From Nakaseomyces glabratus (lineage: Eukaryota > Ascomycota > Saccharomycetes > Saccharomycetales > Saccharomycetaceae), in assembly GCF_010111755.1 (NCBI RefSeq), contig NC_088962.1:248001-312000 (forward strand): a stretch of DNA of 64,000 nucleotides. Direction: 5' to 3'. A program made the position numbers and the translations under genes. This document shows, piece after piece, positions 52,590 through 61,694 of the stretch; within the stretch, counting starts at the first letter, position 1; every line of letters starts with the position of its first letter. The notes beneath the pieces are model-generated. The model worked only from the letters and a program-made list of their open reading frames with translations, did not search any database and was not told the DNA's origin.

Positions 52590-52700
52590 ATTAAAAAATT
52601 TGGTTTTTTAGAAGAGTGACTTTTGGGATTGTTCACTTTTTTATTCTTGTGGGGAAATAAATCTAAAGAAAATATTCTCTGTATGAGTAAAAAAAATTCT

Positions 52701-52715
52701 TTATAAATTCATCAT
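52701..52715 (-). promoter_or_regulatory. GCN4 leader uORF, 4 codons with double ATG
   Basis: ATG ATG AAT TTA TAA. Two consecutive in-frame start codons are unusual for a leader this AT-rich. Confidence 0.7.
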
Positions 52716-52747
52716 TTTCTAAGGTTAAGGGGGAAAAATAATAAAAT

Positions 52748-52759
52748 TTATCTCAACAT
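52748..52759 (-). promoter_or_regulatory. GCN4 leader uORF, 3 codons
   Basis: ATG TTG AGA TAA, about 331 nt upstream of the main ATG. Confidence 0.7.
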
Positions 52760-52838
52760 ATTTTTATAACTTGGAGTAAAAAATAATTGAAAAAAAATTA
52801 TGATAATAAAGATAGAGGGGGGATATAGTATATCTTTC

Positions 52839-52850
52839 TTATTGACACAT
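52839..52850 (-). promoter_or_regulatory. GCN4 leader uORF, 3 codons
   Basis: ATG TGT CAA TAA, about 422 nt upstream. It and the previous one lie at distances comparable with the reinitiation-permissive uORF1 of yeast (about 360 nt upstream). Confidence 0.7.
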
Positions 52851-52951
52851 TTTTTTTAAGTTTTGGGTGATTTTTTTTTCTAATTGAAAAAAACTTAAAA
52901 TATATCTAATCTGAAAGGGGGCTTTTAAAATTTAAACGCAAAAAAATAAAT

Positions 52952-52963
52952 TTAGTAAGACAT
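52952..52963 (-). promoter_or_regulatory. GCN4 leader uORF, 3 codons
   Basis: ATG TCT TAC TAA, about 535 nt upstream of the main ATG. Confidence 0.65.
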
Positions 52964-53068
52964 TGTAACTTATTGCTTTAATTACCTCGTCTACCTAAAA
53001 ATCTAAAATCTAATATAACAAACACTTCTTGTAAATTCCCTCTATTGTAAAGTCTTTATTATTTGTCC

Positions 53069-53089
53069 CTATTGTTGGTTTCTTTTCAT
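53069..53089 (-). promoter_or_regulatory. GCN4 leader uORF, 6 codons, farthest upstream
   Basis: ATG AAA AGA AAC CAA CAA TAG. It lies about 155 nt downstream of the proposed TATA box, so it is probably inside the transcript. Confidence 0.5.
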
Positions 53090-53242
53090 TATAAAAAAAT
53101 AAATAACACAAGAAAGTAATAAGAAAAAAAAATAAATAGCAAGAATTGACTAAAAAAAATAGCCGCCAAAAGAAGACATTCTTTAGTTTACAGTAGAAAG
53201 GGAAGGACAAAGGTATCAAAACCTCATCACTTTTCGTTTCAG

Positions 53243-53250
53243 TATTTATA
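53243..53250 (-). promoter_or_regulatory. Probable GCN4 TATA box
   Basis: TATAAATA on the - strand, about 815 bp upstream of the GCN4 ATG. It implies a long leader containing all seven uORFs. Confidence 0.5.
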
Positions 53251-53520
53251 CTTTGCACCAAAAGAGAGAGGAGTAAAAAATTTGTCACTCTAAGTACCTT
53301 CACACGTATCACACTATTTTTCCAACACTGTCTGTACTTCAACTGTACTACTGTTTCTGTGAGAAAAGGTGTGTGTGTATGATGTCTTGAAAAAAAAATG
53401 GTGGTGATGGTCCAGTTAAAAGAAAAATTCCATTTTCGGAAAGATGGGAAGTAGTGAGACAAGACTCAGAATGAGCCGGACACCGATGCATGGAACAAGG
53501 AAAAGATTGCAAGTTAGAAT

Positions 53521-53527
53521 TGACTCA
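53521..53527. promoter_or_regulatory. Gcn4-type element TGACTCA upstream of GCN4
   Basis: A perfect 7-bp match to the Gcn4 site, about 270 bp upstream of the proposed GCN4 TATA box. It would permit autoregulation. Confidence 0.5.
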
Positions 53528-54386
53528 TCTCTTGGTTTATTTCTTTAAACACCCAACATTAACGTACGCCTTCTATTTGTTGCAAGTCTTCTTCATTTGT
53601 AGGCCGGGAAAGGCTAACAGACAGGACCATGAGCAATTTAGCTACGTTTGCATCTGAGGTGGATTTCAAAGTTTCTCATTGGCTGTGTTGTTTGGTCTCT
53701 CTTATCTATATAAAATCAGTCTATAAGAAATAAGATAAGATTGCGAAAAGTACGTCTTCCTGCAGTGTTTTACTGCCAAATAACTCTAACAATATATACG
53801 AGTTGTGGCTAGTGTGGGAGGAAGCGAGAGAGAGGAAGAAACACTCGCAGAAAGTGGGGGTTGATACCAGATAACGGGATCCTCCTTCCTCCGATCATGG
53901 TCACATTTTATTGCAACTTTTGTTTGATTGTTTTTTGACTGTGGTACACCGGTAACGGCTTTCCGACTCACACTGCCGAAACAGGCTACCCGAATTTGTT
54001 AAGCAAATATCTCATGATACGAAAGATTCACATGTGTTGTATATAGTGATAATTGGGTGTTAGAGGACATAGTACAATATAATACACGGGAAACATATAC
54101 ACACGGACATTTGTGTGTGGGGTTGAATTTACAAGTGCTACAAGTCTTTTTTAGTTACTTTTCTTGTATTTTGTATGTTTGTACTTGTAAGTCTTGTCTA
54201 GGCGATAGCCGCTGTCAGTATTCCTTTGTCAATTAAAGACGTTTGTAAAACTCAAAATGGAGTTTAAGAACCCTTCGGATTAACGGAACTATTGAACCAA
54301 GATATCTCCCTCGAGAAAGAGCAATTGTGAAAGGGGGGACCAGAAGAGAATGGCTCACCTTCCAAAAAGTTGCGGGATAAAAACAT

Positions 54387-54397
54387 ACATCCGTGCC
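54387..54397 (+). promoter_or_regulatory. Rap1-like site in the FBA1 upstream region
   Basis: ACATCCGTGCC matches the ribosomal-protein-type Rap1 element ACATCCGTGCA at 10 of 11 positions. It lies about 1.1 kb from the FBA1 start, which is distant for a UAS. Confidence 0.35.
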
Positions 54398-55328
54398 CCA
54401 CACTAGCAAAAAGGGATTCCTGTATCAACCATAGCACGAGGCATTTCCTACGGACATCCCCATCCCAATACCTCACAAAAGAAAACCGGATCCAGGAAAA
54501 GGAATGGGCAAGAAAAAGAGGCATCCCAACGTAAAATATAGGAATCCCAAACAACAGAAAAGAAGCACAATCACTACGTCATTTTCTTGTTTCTATCTAT
54601 AGCCTCACACTTCACCCAGTACTCCCCCCACACCAACATACTTACCATTGCTGTGGGACAATGGAAGGAGGTGGGAGGGAGCCTGGTGAACTCGTACTAA
54701 CCTTTTAGAAGGGCAATTTGATCCGTTTTCTTTACACGATCATATATTCCTTTTTTGGTCTTTTTTGCTATCCTAGTACACGTATCCCACAGAAACACAA
54801 GCACAAAGCCCATCAGGTCCTGTCCCAGAAGCCCAAAATCGTCATGTTACCTTTTCTCGCCCACTAGCACAATGGAGGGGGGGGAGCCTAGAAAGACAAT
54901 AGTGCTACAGAAGGGACAGTCACAATGTATCGTGTGGGAATCGACTCCTTCGCCTCTCCCCCAGGCTTCCTTTTCCATCATCCCCCCTTCCCATGCAGAA
55001 CTCTTTTAGAGAAGCAGTGATTTCAAGACATCATACTACAAGTCCTCTCTCCTTTGTCTACTGAGTAAAGATGATCATTTGACCCATTAGACCAAACAAG
55101 ACCAGTGATGTTATAGAAATCGATTGGATCACTGGCAATAGAATTGGGCGATTCCGATTCCTTTACCATTGAACAACATCACCAAGCTCGAGCAAGAGAG
55201 CAAGAGAGCAAGAGAAGTAGAGCCATTTTTTCTTTCTTTTTCCCTTATTCCGAAGAAGCACATTAGTCTCCTAACATTAAAAATTTTTCTTTGAACTTTT
55301 TGTAACTAATGAGTGGAAAACAGAAAGA

Positions 55329-55336
55329 TATATATA
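55329..55336 (+). promoter_or_regulatory. FBA1 TATA box
   Basis: TATATATA about 140 bp upstream of the FBA1 ATG, followed by a T-rich initiator region. Confidence 0.6.
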
Positions 55337-55476
55337 GGGATTGAGTTTTCTATGAACTCTATTCCTGAAGCCCCAAATCACTTTATAAACTATCCTTTAC
55401 AGTACTTTTTTTATTCTTGGTATATTCTCCTTTGTAATAGAAAACCAACACATAACCAAATAGATTATTATTAACA

Positions 55477-56562
55477 ATGGGTGTCCAAGAAGTTTTGAAG
55501 AGAAAGACCGGTGTCATCGTCGGTGACGACGTTAGAGCCTTGTTCGACTACGCTAAGGAACACAAGTTCGCTATCCCAGCTATCAACGTTACTTCTTCTT
55601 CCACTGTTGTTGCTGCTTTGGAAGCTGCTAGAGACGCTAAGTCCCCAATCATCTTGCAAACCTCCAACGGTGGTGCTGCTTACTTCGCTGGTAAGGGTGT
55701 CTCCAACGACGGCCAAAACGCTTCCATCAGAGGTTCCATCGCTGCTGCTCACTACATCAGATCCATTGCTCCAGCTTACGGTATCCCAGTTGTCTTGCAC
55801 TCTGACCACTGTGCTAAGAAGCTATTGCCATGGTACGATGGTATGTTGGAAGCTGACGAAGCTTACTTCAAGGAACACGGTGAACCATTGTTCTCCTCCC
55901 ACATGTTGGACTTGTCCGAAGAAACCGATGACGAAAACATCGCTACTTGTGTCAAGTACTTCAAGAGAATGGCCGCTATGAACCAATGGTTGGAAATGGA
56001 AATCGGTATCACCGGTGGTGAAGAAGATGGTGTTAACAACGAACACGTTGACAAGGAATCCTTGTACACCAAGCCAGAAACCGTTTTCGCCGTCCACGAA
56101 GCTTTGGCCCCAATCTCTCCAAACTTCTCCATCGCTGCCGCTTTCGGTAACGTCCACGGTGTCTACCAAGCCGGTAACGTCGTCTTGTCCCCAGAAATCT
56201 TGGCTGACCACCAAAAGTACGCCGCTGAAAAGACCGGTGCCCCAGCTGGCTCTAAGCCATTGTACTTGGTCTTCCACGGTGGTTCTGGTTCCACCCAAGA
56301 AGAATTCAACACCGGTATCAACAACGGTGTTGTCAAGGTCAACTTGGACACTGACTGTCAATACGCTTACTTGACCGGTATCAGAGACTACGTCTTGAAC
56401 AAGAAGGACTACATCATGTCCATGGTCGGTAACCCAGAAGGTGCTGACAAGCCAAACAAGAAGTTCTTCGACCCAAGAGTCTGGGTTAGAGAAGGTGAAA
56501 AGACCATGTCCAAGAGAATCTCTGAAGCTTTGGACGTCTTCCACACCAAGAACACTTTGTAA
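55477..56562 (+). CDS. FBA1: Class II fructose-1,6-bisphosphate aldolase
   Basis: Cleaves fructose-1,6-bisphosphate to dihydroxyacetone phosphate and glyceraldehyde-3-phosphate in cytosolic glycolysis and runs in reverse in gluconeogenesis. The 361-residue product (yeast 359) has the zinc-binding VLHSDHCAKK (His108, Asp110, His111). Other family blocks are LDLSEETDDENI, MEIGITGGEEDGV, AFGNVHGVYQAGNV, FHGGSGSTQEEF and VNLDTDCQYA. Codon use is extremely biased to preferred yeast codons (GGT, TCC, AAG, GTC), as expected of one of the most expressed genes. Confidence 0.98.
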   Translation: MGVQEVLKRKTGVIVGDDVRALFDYAKEHKFAIPAINVTSSSTVVAALEAARDAKSPIILQTSNGGAAYFAGKGVSNDGQNASIRGSIAAAHYIRSIAPAYGIPVVLHSDHCAKKLLPWYDGMLEADEAYFKEHGEPLFSSHMLDLSEETDDENIATCVKYFKRMAAMNQWLEMEIGITGGEEDGVNNEHVDKESLYTKPETVFAVHEALAPISPNFSIAAAFGNVHGVYQAGNVVLSPEILADHQKYAAEKTGAPAGSKPLYLVFHGGSGSTQEEFNTGINNGVVKVNLDTDCQYAYLTGIRDYVLNKKDYIMSMVGNPEGADKPNKKFFDPRVWVREGEKTMSKRISEALDVFHTKNTL

Positions 56563-57237
56563 ATGTAATGAGTTTTTTGAAATTTATTTATTAAGAATTT
56601 TTTTTTGAAGCACATTTTATTTACAATATGACCCCCCATACAATTTACATACACATTTTACATATCAAATAATTTTACGACTCGTATAAGATATAAGATG
56701 ATACAATATTTCTAAAGAATAACATATTATATCAGACCAAAAAGTACACTATTCATCAACTATCTGTTTATATAAATCTACAGTCAATAAACTTTGAAAA
56801 TCATAAATGTGTAAATATTGCAAAAGAAAAATGTAAATCTATTTATAATTAAATTAAAATTTGAAAAAGCAAATATAAAAAATTTAAGCACTTGCCGAAT
56901 ATGTATATTAGCTCTCCATGCTAAAAAAATGGTTAATGGTGCACCTGAGACAGTGAACAACTTTTGTATCTGAGTTACAGTTACAACAATAACACATTTA
57001 ACTCTTACTTCATAACCACGCCTTTCCTGGTGGCCAAGCTTCACAGACAAGTAGATGAAAGTACAATACTTGCAAAGCCACCTGAATAAGTTTCGATTCC
57101 CAGCCTCAACTGATCCTCTATGATAACTCCGAGCTATTTTGCACGCGGCTAAACTAAATGGGGATGAGGACAATCAATCTTATCGTCCACTTTTTCTGCA
57201 TTAAATGTTGAAGATGAGACATAATAGCAGAATGAGT
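56563..57237. other. Convergent FBA1/transporter intergenic region
   Basis: 675 bp of AT-rich DNA between convergent stop codons. It includes T-rich and TA-rich stretches just after FBA1 (56574-56605) that could serve 3'-end formation. No gene was seen. Confidence 0.45.
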
Positions 57238-58839
57238 TCATTTTTTACTCTTTCTTCCAATCTTAGATAACGGTGGTGGAATATCCCCACAGTGCGTTCT
57301 AGTAATTTTGTAGTCGATTAGACCAGCTATTACTGCAGTTACTAGACCTATGCCACTCAGAACAATACCACATATAAAATTAGAATGTAAACTATGCGTA
57401 AATCCTCCCGGAGTAGAATCGTTACCCAGTGGGGCCACATACCACATAACCATGGCTGTATAACTTGGACCAATAGAAATGGCATATGAAATAACAGTGA
57501 TAATCAGTGATGCAGCTATACCTTGTGATTCTTTTCTTACAGAGTCAGAGAATAGCAAAGTAGCTGTAGGCACTGTAATATCTACTGCAAACGGAGCTAT
57601 TATTGAGGAAACAAAAGGCTGTGCCCAATATGTTGTATTTGGAGTCACTGTGGCCATCAAAATATTGGGCACAAGAAAGCAAACCATTGATATGACCATC
57701 ATAGTGGGTGCTTTAATATTAAGCTGCAGACACGTTACTGTAAATATTGCTGCAGGTATACTTCCTATTGCCAAAGGAACCAATTTTGCTGCAATTCTCA
57801 ATGGACTATCATTATGTACAAGTTCATAGAACTGCCAAAACCAATTTGCCCATATAACGAAACTTAAAAATCCAAAATAGACACAGATTAGAATTACAAC
57901 AACATCGGCTCTCAAATGCTGGAGCGGTACCAGCGGATCATCGACCCTCCAATCGACAAACATTGCAATAAGTATTAAGATTACTCCGATAATAAGAGTA
58001 ATATAAGTATGTGGTGGTGACCACCCAAGTGCAGATGCTTGTGTAAATGCAACGTCAAACAAAACCAAACCTGATACACCTGTAATAGCTCCCAGATAAT
58101 CGAATCTCTTGTAGAGTGGTTTTGAATTTGGTTTGTGAACAATATTATCTGGGGGAATGAATAATATGGCTCCTACGGTATACAGCACACAAACACAAGC
58201 CAACGCCCAGTAGTTCCAAGCCCATTTAGTTAATTGGGCAAAAAGACTTGAAAATGTTGTACCAATAACAAATCCTGTAGACGTCATCATACCAAAAATG
58301 GAGAATATAATAGTTTTCTTTAAACCTGGCTCGAAGTATGTTCTACCCATGATGGCTAAAGAGTTAGGCACTATAAATCCTGAGCCAATACCTTGCAAGG
58401 CTCTAGCGGTGTAATAGAAAGCCTGATTACCTCTATCATAGTAACTAAAGCCTGTTATCAAAGACCATATTGTTAGCCAAATCCAACCGAAAACTACCAT
58501 CCGTTTATGCCCGTTCAAATCTCCTAATTTACCAGCAATCAAGACCATAACAGCAGAACCAAGCATGTAACTCGCATTTGCCCAACCAACAAGACCACCC
58601 TTAGCAGGCTCGATTCTGTATCTTTCTCTCAGGTAAGCCGCTATGGGAACACCCTGCACAGCTCCTATAAGTGTTACTAACTGCGACGAAATCAGGATAA
58701 TAACCAGAAATATCTCTCTGATCCATGTCTTTGGTAGCCTGATACTGGTGTCTACCTCTGTAAGTTTCTCAGCTGAATACTCAGTATCCGAAGATGTACT
58801 GGTACTACTCAAATTTGACTTCGACATTGGAGAAGACAT
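57238..58839 (-). CDS. MFS drug:H+ antiporter, DHA2 (14-TM), ATR1-like
   Basis: Plasma-membrane type major facilitator transporter of 533 residues. The longer frame opens at TTG, so I use the ATG at 58839. A Ser/Thr-rich cytosolic N-terminus is followed by many hydrophobic helices. MFS motif A is visible as GKLGDLNGHKR, and a motif-C-like GPSYTAMV-type segment and the pore-lining GSGFIVPNSLAIMG are present. Length and sequence style match yeast ATR1/YMR279C/YOR378W (aminotriazole resistance, boron and ammonium export). I cannot tell which member is the orthologue, so substrate is unassigned. The upstream region shows no clear Gcn4 or Yap1 site. Confidence 0.85.
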   Translation of the reverse strand: MSSPMSKSNLSSTSTSSDTEYSAEKLTEVDTSIRLPKTWIREIFLVIILISSQLVTLIGAVQGVPIAAYLRERYRIEPAKGGLVGWANASYMLGSAVMVLIAGKLGDLNGHKRMVVFGWIWLTIWSLITGFSYYDRGNQAFYYTARALQGIGSGFIVPNSLAIMGRTYFEPGLKKTIIFSIFGMMTSTGFVIGTTFSSLFAQLTKWAWNYWALACVCVLYTVGAILFIPPDNIVHKPNSKPLYKRFDYLGAITGVSGLVLFDVAFTQASALGWSPPHTYITLIIGVILILIAMFVDWRVDDPLVPLQHLRADVVVILICVYFGFLSFVIWANWFWQFYELVHNDSPLRIAAKLVPLAIGSIPAAIFTVTCLQLNIKAPTMMVISMVCFLVPNILMATVTPNTTYWAQPFVSSIIAPFAVDITVPTATLLFSDSVRKESQGIAASLIITVISYAISIGPSYTAMVMWYVAPLGNDSTPGGFTHSLHSNFICGIVLSGIGLVTAVIAGLIDYKITRTHCGDIPPPLSKIGRKSKK

Positions 58840-59990
58840 GCGTGTTGCATCTATATTTAATGCCTGATGCCTTTTCAATAGTTCTATACCAAACTAAAAC
58901 TGCTACTTTAAATTAATACTAGGAAGCTTCCTGGTAATGGGTATACTTTCTAATTATTATTTGCAACCTCTGTGTTCGCAAGGCTTCAATAGGTTAATAT
59001 AATATCATAGAATAATATAATAGAATATATAAGAAAGGATAAAAAATTTTTTTGCAGAGTTCAGGTTTTTGATCCTTCTACAGCATACGTAGCGAGCACA
59101 TGTAATATGCTTTTTACTACCCCCCCTGCACTCATCAAAGAAACTGTAAATCTAATGTAAAACGTTACAAATCTTTAGTACCGTATTTCCCTATTGGAAT
59201 GGGACAGACAGGCAATTGTGTAAGTGCTCATCTAAGTACTGAAGGGGAAATGAAAATACAGCCATCGTTCTTTTGACTTTTCCTCTTAAGAGTGCACACA
59301 CAAAGCGAGTCCCTTCGCAATACCTGTTGATCTCCTTTTAGACTTGTCATTATACAAGAGACAATCCCATCAAACTTTCCCAACGTATTACACAATATTT
59401 TGTAAGTTTCTGTATTGGCGAAATACAGATGAGAGTGTAGCAGAGCTCTTTCCTGAATGAAATAGGAGGCCATACAATCAATGGGGGGAGGTCCATGGGG
59501 AGAAGGGGCGATATCTTTCGCGCAGTTGCTTTCCTTCGCAACCCGTATTGCCTTCCTATCTGTATGGGGTTGTAATTGACAGCTACTGGCGTGCAATAAC
59601 ACCAATACCACTGTGGAAAAGTGGTGTCAATAGATCACAGTTGTAGCAGGATGCTGATATGATTACGAACACTATCAAATTATGTAATTTCAGGTTCAAT
59701 AGTACAAGAGCTCATGTGAAAATATAAGCTATTTGAATACCGGCATGGTATTCTAATAAACTGCGCGAGGCCCTGAGCTCGAAAAAAAATCCAACAATGA
59801 AAAAAATTGAAAACTAAATAAAAATATGTCAAAATGTAGTATTGATCTCATCGCTGTTTGTTATAGCTACACTAAAACATTGCTATGAATTTAGTTCTTT
59901 AAAATATAGTATTGTAATTCAGACAACTACATAACCGGCGCAGGTGTTTTTTACAGTGGTATTTAACTGATAGAGATAAGTAAAAGAGAG
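58840..59990. promoter_or_regulatory. Divergent transporter/RWD-like gene intergenic region
   Basis: 1.15 kb between divergent starts. TA-rich stretches around 58996-59030 could be the transporter promoter. An A-run near 59783-59830 precedes the right-hand gene. A - strand frame at 59228-59611 opens at a non-ATG codon in most of its length and is not convincing. Confidence 0.4.
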
Positions 59991-60671
59991 ATGGAACAAC
60001 AACCAGTGGCAAAACAGATCAAGAAGAACAATGGTCCTAGACGTAGACCCAAGAAGAGTGGAGAGGCAAAGAAGGCTAATAGAAATGATCAAAGCGATTC
60101 CGGCAAGAAGAAACCTGGAGTGAAGGACAATAACAGGAGATCTAGGAACAAGAAAAATGATAAAGGCAAGGATTTTAAGGTGATTCAAGATGATACCACT
60201 AAGCAGAATAATAAGGTGCGGGATGAACAAGTATCAGAATGCGAACACCTGTTGAACAAATCTCATGGTTTCAAGTTGTTTCGCAAAGGTGATTTTATCA
60301 ACACATACAGCTTCACATTCCATGATCCATCCCGAACAAGGAGCAAAGACAGTAACATAAGGGTCAGAGTACAGGTGCCGCATGACTATCCAAGAAATGG
60401 ATTGACGCTCAACATTGAGTCGAAGTCAAGAGATACTGAAGTGTTACAGACGATATGCAAAAATTTCAAAATATCTTCTAGAAATTTAACAAGGCAAGCT
60501 GTACCGATTGTATCACAGTTGAACATGCTAGTGAATTCATTTGATGAGTACACGGTATCAAATTACGCTGCATTCGAAGATATGAAGTCACAATGGTTTA
60601 AATCTTTTGAACAAAGGGATCAATTGGAAGTAGTACCAGCTCTGCCGAAAGCTGATGTATCAGTGGCATGA
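59991..60671 (+). CDS. Uncharacterised protein, basic N-terminus and RWD-like domain
   Basis: A 226-residue protein I do not recognise. Residues 1-80 are highly basic and disordered (KKNNGPRRRPKKSG; NRRSRNKKNDKGK), suggesting RNA or ribosome association or nuclear entry. The rest looks folded. It has HGFKLFRKGDFINTYSFTF, then IRVRVQVPHDYPRNGLTLNI, which fits the strand-PxxYP-strand pattern of RWD domains (as in Gcn2 and Gir2). A helical C-terminus with NMLVNSFDEY and a short tail follow. The RWD assignment is by motif only. No paralogue is seen in the window. Confidence 0.75.
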   Translation: MEQQPVAKQIKKNNGPRRRPKKSGEAKKANRNDQSDSGKKKPGVKDNNRRSRNKKNDKGKDFKVIQDDTTKQNNKVRDEQVSECEHLLNKSHGFKLFRKGDFINTYSFTFHDPSRTRSKDSNIRVRVQVPHDYPRNGLTLNIESKSRDTEVLQTICKNFKISSRNLTRQAVPIVSQLNMLVNSFDEYTVSNYAAFEDMKSQWFKSFEQRDQLEVVPALPKADVSVA

Positions 60672-61694
60672 AATTAGTATATCATTTTGCATAGATATTA
60701 AGTAACTGAATAACAAGCATAATTTACTGTATCAAAAAGCCAAGGGGTAAATCAATACGACGCCATTATAGTTTACACATGCACAGGGGCACTTCATTTC
60801 TACCGCTTTTATCTCCCACACTGCAATTGAGTATAAGTAAAAGAGTTGCAAGTTTCCGCCATTTGATTGCCCTTTCGCACGATGTGGTATAACAATGTCG
60901 GGACGGAACCATAATTTTAAGTACCAGTTTGCATTTGCCTCGGATCCGGTTTTTCCCCCAGAGGCTCACGTATCAGCACAATCCTCTACATACACTGACA
61001 ATCCCATCTTGCAACTACAATGCGGTGTTTTTTTTCACACAAGAATTTCTCAATTTTTATAGTCTCCTTATGCTCATGTGATTCTATCCGACTACTACAC
61101 CAAGAAGAACCGTTACCAACGATTGCACAAGCCTTTGCACAAGCCTTTGCACAAGCCTTTAGTGCTTTTGAGTGCATTGCTCAAATCCAAAATACACTAA
61201 TCTGCAATACCTTCGATGTCCAGTAGCTATTTTGACATGGTTTGCTATTTCATATGGGCCTTATCAGACAGAACTCATCTCTGCGGGGTTTTACTGTAAG
61301 TAATCTAATTCCCATCGCTTTTTTCAGAAAAAAATTTTTTTTTTTTGTGAAAAAATATTTTATTTTGATATTTGGTATTTCCAAATCCGGTTGTGCAGGA
61401 GGTTCTGTGTGTGGGGGTTATTTATGATCCAGTAAATTTATTTATTTTGTCAATTCCTCATTGAAATATTTCATGAATTTTGCAATTTAGACTTTGCAAG
61501 AGCTTGGTACATGCAAGGATTGATCCCATTGAGACTTGTTTATAAGAAGTACGGGGACTGAGGGTTTATTTTGTTGCTATTGCTGGTACTTACCTTATTA
61601 TATCGTTTCGCCAGGGTGCTAAGGGTTGTGTGTGCAATTATCAGAGTAGCACATCGAGTATTTGAAATACGGATCGAATAATATAATAACCGCT
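60672..61694 (+). other. RWD-like gene to SKG1-like intergenic region
   Basis: 1.0 kb between two + strand genes. It contains a perfect 12-bp triple repeat (61125-61160) and a long A/T homopolymer cluster (61323-61345). No ATG-started coding frame seems real. Confidence 0.45.
61125..61160. repeat. Perfect 12-bp tandem repeat, 3 units
   Basis: GCACAAGCCTTT three times without change, about 535 bp upstream of the SKG1-like start. Confidence 0.95.

Larger units (their letters stand above)
53251..55476. promoter_or_regulatory. GCN4/FBA1 divergent regulatory region
   Basis: 2.2 kb from the GCN4 TATA box to the FBA1 ATG. It contains TGACTCA at 53521-53527, a Rap1-like site at 54387-54397 with a CTTCC (Gcr1-type) motif nearby at 54359-54363, a G8 run at 54877-54884 and other C/G tracts, and the FBA1 TATA box at 55329-55336. 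The pattern fits a strong glycolytic promoter, but which sites are used is inference. No further gene was seen. Confidence 0.5.

Noticed and set aside
53434..53443. TTTTCGGAAA, an inverted CDEIII core match near GCN4
   Set aside because: The DNA on the CDEII side is not AT-rich and no CDEI lies about 80-90 bp away.
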